Shown here piece after piece: positions 58,194 through 64,000 of a stretch of DNA of 64,000 nucleotides. The notes below the pieces were generated by a model. It was not told the origin of the DNA. It saw only the letters and a list, made by a program, of their open reading frames with translations, and ran no database searches. How positions within the stretch are numbered: position 1 is the stretch's first letter; each line of letters starts with the position of its first letter. The position numbers and the translations under genes are program-made. Source of the stretch: Bacillus sp. FJAT-28004 (GTDB taxonomy: Bacteria; Bacillota; Bacilli; Paenibacillales; Paenibacillaceae); assembly GCF_001280845.1 (NCBI RefSeq), contig NZ_LGHP01000002.1, positions 837,439-901,438 of the forward strand, given 5' to 3'.

Positions 58194-61088
58194 ATGCTGA
58201 AGGTAACCAGGAAATCTAAGAGAGTGGTTGGCGCACTGCTGGCTCTGGTCATATGCCTGACAATCGTCTCCATCTCTCCTGCGAGCCGATCCTCAGGCAG
58301 CGATCATGTACTTACGTCTGTTCATGCGGCGTCAGATCAACTGGAGAAAAAGATTGCTAGTCTTGCTTCCGCAGGCAATCGTTACGAAGAGTATGCAGCC
58401 AAATACGAAAATGAGCCGCATCCTTCTGTCAGTCAAATTGTTGAAGGAGAGTCCTTTGCTGCTATCGATGGTATGGATGCTAGTAAATTGAAAGATTATG
58501 AGGGTGCTGAGACGCCAGTTGTTGCAACGGATGATACAGGAGCGATTCATTGGGATGTCGATGTGCCGGAAGACGGATTATATCATATTGGATTGCGATA
58601 TTTTCCGGTAGAAGGCAATACTTCTCCCATTGAGAGAGAGCTGCGCATCGATGGCGAAGTGCCTTTCGAGGAAGCATCAAGACTCGTTTTTTCACGGGTA
58701 TGGCGCAATGAGCTGACTGAGCTGGAACAGGATGCCAAGCAAAATGATCTAAGACCGAGACAAGTTGAAAGCCCGCAGTGGCAGGAGAGAATATTGCGTG
58801 ATGCGGAAGGTTATTATCAAGAGCCGTTCTCCTTTTATCTATCCAAAGGCCAACATCGAATTTCACTCGTTTCTCTTAGAGAACCGATGATTATAGACTA
58901 TTTGAAGCTTTACCAGCAAGAAGAAATTCCCCCCTATGAGAAAGTAGCGCAATCCTACGAGGAGCAAGGCTATGATACGACGAACGGCTTGTTTATTAAG
59001 CTTCAGGGCGAGGACGCCGCGTTCAAATCGAATCCCTCTTTGTATCCGCTCAATGATCGCTCCAGTCCTGGAACGGAACCCTATCATGTGTCAAAAATTA
59101 GAATGAATACGATTGGAGGCGTCAACTGGAAAATTCCCGGACAGTGGATTTCATGGGACCTCGATATTCCAGAAGACGGGCTTTATGAATTTGGTCTCAG
59201 ATACAAGCAAAATACGGTCAGAGGCGTCAATGTAGTCAGAGAGCTTACGATTGACGGGAAAATTCCGTTCAAGGAAGCAGAAGCTATCCCCTTCCGTTAT
59301 GACGGTGCATGGCAGATTGGAATGCCCGGCGAGGATGGAAAACCGTATTTGTTTTATTTGACCAAAGGGAAACATCAAATCAAGCTGGAGCTTACGATGG
59401 GTGACCTAGCGGAAATCATTCGAATGGTGCGCTCCAGCATCCAGCAGCTCAATGCTTTGTATCTCAAAATCATTATGATTACGTCTGCTTCACCGGATCC
59501 TCTCCGCGACTATGAGCTGGAGAAAAAAATCCCCGAGCTGCAAAAGGTGTTTGAGGAGCAGAGCGAATTCCTTACTGCCGCAGCTGACCGGATGGATGAG
59601 CTGGTTGGCGGCACGAGCGCCAGCACAACGATTTTAAGAACAACCTCGTATCAACTGAAGGATATTGGCAGCCGTACCGAGACTTTGACCTCACGACTTA
59701 AAGGATTTAAAGATAATGTTACCGCTCTCGGAACTTGGCTGCTTACCGTAAATCAGCAGCCGCTTGAAATCGATTATTTGTTTTTTAAATCGCAGGATGT
59801 TGCTGTGCCGAAGGTAAGTACTGGATTTATCGGCAAGTCTGTACATGAAGTTATGTCCTTTGCCAGATCGTTCTCTGAAGATTACAGCCATATCAGCAAC
59901 GTAAAGCAGGGGGATAAGGAAGTAACCGTATGGATTGCGGCAGGCAGAGATCAGGCGCAGCTGCTTCGCTCCATGATTGATAACACCTTTACGCCGCAAA
60001 CCGGAATATCGGTCAATTTACAGCTAGTTAATCCAGCAGTCGTCCTGCCAGCAACGCTAGCAGGGAAAGGCCCCGATATCGCGCTGACCCAAGGCGATGT
60101 GATCAACTTTGCGATGAGGAACGCACTCCAGGATTTATCCAGCTTCCCGGAATTTGATCAGGTGAAGGGCAGGTTTATGGACAGTGCTTTCGCAAGCTTT
60201 AACTATCAGGACGGCGTGTATGCCCTTCCGGAAACGCAGTCGTTCCCAATGCTGTTCTATCGTAAAGATATTTTGGAAGAGCTCCATTTGGACGTGCCGC
60301 AAACATGGGAGGATATGTACCGAATCATCCCTGAGCTCCAGAAGCACAACATGGACTTGGCGCTGCCGCAAAATATCGTATTTGAATCTATGCTCTATCA
60401 AAACGACGGCCAATATTACCAAGGGGACGGCATTGCAACGGATCTGGATTCTGCAATCGGCATTGAAACGTTCCAAAAGTGGACGGAGCTGTATACCAAC
60501 TACAAGCTGCCGATTGAGTTTGATTTTATTAACCGTTTCCGGACAGGCGAAATGCCGATTGGGATTGCAGATTATACAACGTTCAACTTTTTGACGATTT
60601 TTGCCCCGGAAATTAGAGGCCAGTGGAGCTTTGTCGCAGTGCCTGGTACAAAGGGCAAAGATGGAACGGTTCGGCATGACACGATGAGCTCAGCTACGGG
60701 TACGGTTATGTTTAAAAACGCCAAAAATAAAGAGGCGGGCTGGGCGTTTATGAAATGGTGGACGGATACGGAGGCGCAGGTTACGTTTGGACGCGAGATG
60801 GAAGCTATATTAGGCGAGTCTGCGCGATACGCAGCTGCTAATCTTGAAGCTTTGCAGCAGCTTCCGTGGTCAGCGAAGGAATTGAATCAGCTTGTTGACG
60901 AGCTGGGCTGGGTCGTCGGCAGACCTGCCGTCCCAGGAGGCTATTCGCTGGATCGTCATATCTATAATGCCTTTTACGAGGTGTACACAGATGGCAGCGA
61001 ACCACGAGAAACGCTGGAAAACTACGTCCGAACGATCAATCAGGAAATTACGATCAAGCGCGAAGAATTTGATTTGCCTACGAAGTAG
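58194..61088 (+). CDS. Giant carbohydrate-binding-module/receptor fusion (second cassette)
   Basis: A 964-residue paralogue of the protein at 32662, with the same domain order: signal-like segment (VVGALLALVICLTIVSIS), first sandwich domain (IVEGESFAAIDGMDA to PMIIDYLKLY), second sandwich domain (IKLQGEDAAFKSNPS to PLEIDYLFF) with the helical insertion at about 410-520, then the solute-binding domain (VTVWIAAGRDQAQLLRSMID, GKGPDIALTQG, FPMLFYRKDIL, MPIGIADYT). Conservation across the whole length shows the fusion is a stable functional unit. Start ATG 58194 has ATGAGGGG upstream. Confidence 0.82.
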   Translation: MLKVTRKSKRVVGALLALVICLTIVSISPASRSSGSDHVLTSVHAASDQLEKKIASLASAGNRYEEYAAKYENEPHPSVSQIVEGESFAAIDGMDASKLKDYEGAETPVVATDDTGAIHWDVDVPEDGLYHIGLRYFPVEGNTSPIERELRIDGEVPFEEASRLVFSRVWRNELTELEQDAKQNDLRPRQVESPQWQERILRDAEGYYQEPFSFYLSKGQHRISLVSLREPMIIDYLKLYQQEEIPPYEKVAQSYEEQGYDTTNGLFIKLQGEDAAFKSNPSLYPLNDRSSPGTEPYHVSKIRMNTIGGVNWKIPGQWISWDLDIPEDGLYEFGLRYKQNTVRGVNVVRELTIDGKIPFKEAEAIPFRYDGAWQIGMPGEDGKPYLFYLTKGKHQIKLELTMGDLAEIIRMVRSSIQQLNALYLKIIMITSASPDPLRDYELEKKIPELQKVFEEQSEFLTAAADRMDELVGGTSASTTILRTTSYQLKDIGSRTETLTSRLKGFKDNVTALGTWLLTVNQQPLEIDYLFFKSQDVAVPKVSTGFIGKSVHEVMSFARSFSEDYSHISNVKQGDKEVTVWIAAGRDQAQLLRSMIDNTFTPQTGISVNLQLVNPAVVLPATLAGKGPDIALTQGDVINFAMRNALQDLSSFPEFDQVKGRFMDSAFASFNYQDGVYALPETQSFPMLFYRKDILEELHLDVPQTWEDMYRIIPELQKHNMDLALPQNIVFESMLYQNDGQYYQGDGIATDLDSAIGIETFQKWTELYTNYKLPIEFDFINRFRTGEMPIGIADYTTFNFLTIFAPEIRGQWSFVAVPGTKGKDGTVRHDTMSSATGTVMFKNAKNKEAGWAFMKWWTDTEAQVTFGREMEAILGESARYAAANLEALQQLPWSAKELNQLVDELGWVVGRPAVPGGYSLDRHIYNAFYEVYTDGSEPRETLENYVRTINQEITIKREEFDLPTK

Positions 61089-61103
61089 AAGGGAGGGGTC
61101 CAT

Positions 61104-62057
61104 ATGATTCAGCTTGTTAAGAAAAGCAAGTTAAAGATGGACAGCAAAACGCTGCGGCCGCGGTTGAATCTCAAGTGGAAGGAAGTTTCGAAGAACAAGG
61201 TTTTATATGCGATGATTGCACCGTTCTTTCTGATCTTCTTTACGTTTACCGTCCTTCCCGTCTGCTTATCGCTGCTCGTCAGCTTCACCAACTTTAACAT
61301 GCTGGAGTTTCCGAAGTGGGTAGGCTGGCGCAATTACGCTCAATTATTCGTAAGGGACGATGTGTTTCTTATTGCACTAAAAAATACATTGATATTTGCC
61401 GCAGTTACAGGGCCGGTCAGCTATATCGCCTGTTTTGTGCTCGCTTGGATCATCAATGAGTTCCCGCCAAAAATTAGAGCTTTTGCGACTCTGGTTTTCT
61501 ATGCGCCGGCCTTGTCAGGGAGCGCGTTTATTGTGTGGACGCTCTTGTTCAGCAGTGATTCATATGGATATATCAATGCCTTCCTGCTCAAGTGGCATCT
61601 AATATTAGAGCCTATCCTATGGCTGAAGACACCAAAATACATTCTTCCGATCATCATTATCGTGCAGCTTTGGCTCAGCCTTGGAACGAGTTTTCTTGCC
61701 TTCATCGCAGGATTGCAGGGACTTGATAAAACCTTGTTCGAGGCAGGGGCGATCGACGGGATACGCAACCGCTGGCAGGAGCTTTGGTTCATTACGCTGC
61801 CTTCAATGAGGCCGATGCTGATGTTCGGCGCAGTCATCCAAATTACCGCTTCCTTCGGCGTTGCAGAGGTGGCGACAGCACTCGCCGGGTTCCCGAGCGT
61901 CAAATACGCGGGCCACACGATCGTTACGCATTTGATGGATTATGGCTCCATTCGCTTTGAGATGGGATATGCATCAGCTATCGCGACCGTGCTGTTCGCA
62001 ATGATGCTCGGCTCCAATCTCATCGTGCGAAGGCTGCTGGCGAAGGTCGGTGAGTAA
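61104..62057 (+). CDS. Sugar ABC importer, permease (MalF type, second cassette)
   Basis: A 317-residue permease, paralogue of the gene at 35629 and closely similar in its core (YAMIAPFFLIFFTFTVLPVC, EAGAIDGIRNRWQELWFIT in the ATPase-docking loop near residue 213). Six membrane segments. ATG 61104 after GGGAGGGG. It is followed two bases after its stop by the second permease. Confidence 0.9.
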   Translation: MIQLVKKSKLKMDSKTLRPRLNLKWKEVSKNKVLYAMIAPFFLIFFTFTVLPVCLSLLVSFTNFNMLEFPKWVGWRNYAQLFVRDDVFLIALKNTLIFAAVTGPVSYIACFVLAWIINEFPPKIRAFATLVFYAPALSGSAFIVWTLLFSSDSYGYINAFLLKWHLILEPILWLKTPKYILPIIIIVQLWLSLGTSFLAFIAGLQGLDKTLFEAGAIDGIRNRWQELWFITLPSMRPMLMFGAVIQITASFGVAEVATALAGFPSVKYAGHTIVTHLMDYGSIRFEMGYASAIATVLFAMMLGSNLIVRRLLAKVGE

Positions 62058-62059
62058 CG

Positions 62060-62932
62060 ATGATCACTATCCGTCTAAGAAAAAAAAGAATAAGCCGTTC
62101 CTGGATGGGCGATATCTTTTTGTTCTTGCTCCTTGCAGCGGTAGGCTATTTTATGGCAATGCCACTCGTTTTTGTCATCAGCAATGCTTTCAAGCCGATT
62201 AATGAAATTTTGAAATTTCCGCCGGACTTTTTGGTTAAACATCCAACGTTCACTAACTTCACGGACTTATATCATCTGTTATCCGGCTCGTGGGTGCCCT
62301 TTACCCGGTACATTTTCAACACCTTTTTTATTGCGATAGTCGGTACGGTCGGTCACGTTCTCATAGCCTCGCTCGCGGCATATCCGCTAGCAAAACGGAA
62401 ATTTCCAGGCAAGGGCTTTCTATTCTCGATCGTTGTCCTATCGCTAATGTTCTCGGCTACGGTTACACAAATAACGAATTACATGACGATGTCATGGCTT
62501 GGCTTTCTGGATACTCACTGGGCGGTCATCATTCCGGCAATCGGCTCCTCACTCGGACTATACCTCATGAAGCAATTTATGGAGCAAATACCGGATGCGC
62601 TTCTCGAGGCTGCACAAATTGATGGCTGCAGCGAATTTCGCATTTTCTGGAATGTTGTGATGCCCGTCGTGAAACCTGCATGGCTAACGCTTGTTATCTT
62701 CTCCTTTCAAGGTTTATGGGGAGCAGGCGGTGCAGCGGGCTCCATGTACATTTACAGTGAGCAGCTCAAAACGATTGATTATGCGTTAAGTCAGATTCTG
62801 GCGGGAGGTATCGCACGAACTGGCCCTTCGATGGCAGCGACATTGCTGCTGCTTACCGTTCCGATTCTCATCTTCGTGTTATCGCAGAGCAGCGTTATTC
62901 AAACGATGTCAACCTCCGGCATGAAAGAATGA
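62060..62932 (+). CDS. Sugar ABC importer, permease (MalG type, second cassette)
   Basis: A 290-residue permease, paralogue of the gene at 36614. It has a basic N-terminus (RLRKKRISRS), six membrane segments, an extracellular FPPDFLVKHPTFTNF loop and the docking loop LLEAAQIDGCSEFRIFW near residue 193. It ends MSTSGMKE, as in the first copy ending MSTSGLKE. Only 2 bases separate it from the preceding stop, and 20 from the next start. Confidence 0.9.
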   Translation: MITIRLRKKRISRSWMGDIFLFLLLAAVGYFMAMPLVFVISNAFKPINEILKFPPDFLVKHPTFTNFTDLYHLLSGSWVPFTRYIFNTFFIAIVGTVGHVLIASLAAYPLAKRKFPGKGFLFSIVVLSLMFSATVTQITNYMTMSWLGFLDTHWAVIIPAIGSSLGLYLMKQFMEQIPDALLEAAQIDGCSEFRIFWNVVMPVVKPAWLTLVIFSFQGLWGAGGAAGSMYIYSEQLKTIDYALSQILAGGIARTGPSMAATLLLLTVPILIFVLSQSSVIQTMSTSGMKE

Positions 62933-62952
62933 TGGGAAAGGGGAGGCTTACG

Positions 62953-64000
62953 TTGAATCGATTATGTAAATTTCTGCTGCTCTTCCCACTAATGCTGATC
63001 ATGGTTGGCATTTCGGTTCCAGTCTACGCTGCGCCATACGATGGCTACAATTATTCTTGGTGGGGAGATCCTGAGCCAGCGCCTGTACCGTACTTGCCGG
63101 TCAAGCAAATCGGCGGGGAACAGTTAAGCTCCGGACCATTCAAATCGCCGGAGGACTTGTTTATAACGGCAGACAAACAGATTTATGTGGCTGATACGGG
63201 GAACAACCGCATCGTTGTGCTTGATGAACAGGCAAACGTCACCCAGACGATCGATACGTTTACGAATGGCAATATAGCGGATAGCTTCTCAGCTCCGCAA
63301 GGCATCTTTGTACATTCAAATGGACATTTGTTTATTGCGGATACGGGCAACAAGCGGATTGTCGAATTAACGAAGGAAGGCGAGCTGGTTCGCGTCATCG
63401 GAGCGCCGGAGAGCGACGTGCTAGGCGGGAACTTTGTATATGAGCCGATAAAGCTAGTCGGAGATTCGGCGGGACGGTTATATGTCGTCGGCAAAGGTGT
63501 ATTCAACGGCATCATGCAGTTTGACTCCGGAGGCAAGTTTTCAGGTTTTATGGGAGTCAATAAAGTGCGATACAGTGCGGCAGATTTGTTCTGGAAGCGT
63601 GTTATGACGAAGGAACAACGCTCGAAAATGGTGCTCTTTATCCCGGTCGAATTCAACAATGTCGATATTGACAGTGAGGGCTTCATTTATGCGACGACAA
63701 GTGAGGAGTTCTCAAATGCGCCAGTCAAGCGTCTCAATCCTTCTGGAACGGACGTTCTGAAGAGAACGGGCTATCAGCCTCCAAAAGGCGACATTAGATT
63801 TCGTATGGGAGGCACACGGTCAGGGACGTCTGCCATCCAAAGTGTCGCTCTTGATCGAAACGGTATTTACAGCATTTTGGACAGCACGCGCGGAAGAATA
63901 TTTACGTACGACCGGGAAGGCAAGCTTATGTACATTTATGGCCTGCTTGGAGAACAGGTCGGCACGTTTAAGACGCCCTCTGATATCGACATGTTAGGCG
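62953..64000 (+). CDS. NHL-propeller membrane protein, second cassette (3' end outside window)
   Basis: Open from TTG 62953 (after GGGGAGGC) to the window edge, 349 codons. Signal peptide (LLFPLMLIMVGISVPVYA), then the propeller repeats (YVADTGNNRIVVLDEQ, IADTGNKRIVELTKEGELV). It matches the protein at 37504 in order and spacing: YNYSWWGDPEPAP corresponds to YQYSYWGDAVPSP. The TPR and Yip1 parts are expected beyond the window; that is inference. It closes the second copy of the five-gene cassette. Confidence 0.85.
   Translation, partial: MNRLCKFLLLFPLMLIMVGISVPVYAAPYDGYNYSWWGDPEPAPVPYLPVKQIGGEQLSSGPFKSPEDLFITADKQIYVADTGNNRIVVLDEQANVTQTIDTFTNGNIADSFSAPQGIFVHSNGHLFIADTGNKRIVELTKEGELVRVIGAPESDVLGGNFVYEPIKLVGDSAGRLYVVGKGVFNGIMQFDSGGKFSGFMGVNKVRYSAADLFWKRVMTKEQRSKMVLFIPVEFNNVDIDSEGFIYATTSEEFSNAPVKRLNPSGTDVLKRTGYQPPKGDIRFRMGGTRSGTSAIQSVALDRNGIYSILDSTRGRIFTYDREGKLMYIYGLLGEQVGTFKTPSDIDMLG

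Noticed and set aside
1..64000. Mobile elements, tRNA or rRNA genes
   Set aside because: No transposase, integrase, phage gene, terminal repeat pair, tRNA-like or rRNA-like segment was recognised on either strand.

Overview
The window looks like a chromosomal segment of a Gram-positive, spore-forming member of the Paenibacillaceae (Paenibacillus or a close relative). The evidence is the Bacillus-type gene order yqeH-aroE-yqeI-nadD-yqeK-rsfS-yqeM, a class Ib ribonucleotide reductase operon, a YhaO/YhaN nuclease pair, a YqhR-like protein, a small spore protein of the Tlp family, strong AGGAGG-type ribosome binding sites, sigma-A promoters, and a large set of carbohydrate ABC importers with lipoprotein receptors. 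No rRNA, tRNA, insertion sequence, phage gene or CRISPR array is visible.

Region 1 (1-5230) is a compact housekeeping operon for ribosome assembly, shikimate and NAD synthesis. It ends in an S1-domain protein (CvfB type), a SAM methyltransferase and a clear terminator. Region 2 (5280-6700) is mostly non-coding. It holds a tandem array of about 112-bp units, each with two large palindromes, then a small orphan reading frame on the minus strand and a promoter with candidate NrdR sites. Region 3 (6706-10220) is nrdI-nrdE-nrdF. Region 4 (10233-26960) is mixed housekeeping: a three-gene ABC-2 type exporter, a second-type HPr kinase homologue, a GyrI-like protein, YqhR-PhzF-DUF2164, a diguanylate cyclase, a glycosyltransferase, the YhaO/YhaN (SbcD/SbcC-like) pair, a YkvI-like membrane protein, a lipoprotein, xanthine phosphoribosyltransferase and two small conserved-looking proteins.

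Region 5 (26919-64000) is the accessory part and the most interesting one. It is a 37-kb glycan-utilisation island. A GntR/LacI-type regulator is divergent from a large transglutaminase/thioredoxin-like protein. A cassette follows: lipoprotein sugar receptor, giant extracellular protein fusing two carbohydrate-binding-like domains to a second sugar receptor, two permeases, and a membrane protein with an extracellular NHL propeller, TPR segment and Yip1 membrane domain. Next come a DUF5696 lipoprotein, a second permease pair, a family 38 alpha-mannosidase and an SGNH hydrolase. A minus-strand group follows (creatininase-like amidohydrolase, GHL10 glycosyl-hydrolase-like protein, FAD oxidoreductase), then a kinase/phosphodiesterase/RpiR-regulator trio. 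After the small spore gene tlp, the whole five-gene cassette is repeated as a divergent paralogous copy (56694-64000) that runs off the end.

No ATPase gene accompanies any of the three sugar-permease pairs, so they presumably share an MsmX-type ATPase encoded elsewhere. The repeated five-gene cassette, with its unusual receptor fusion and propeller-Yip1 partner, is my best candidate for an undescribed system: a surface-assisted importer for a complex, perhaps mannose-containing, glycan.
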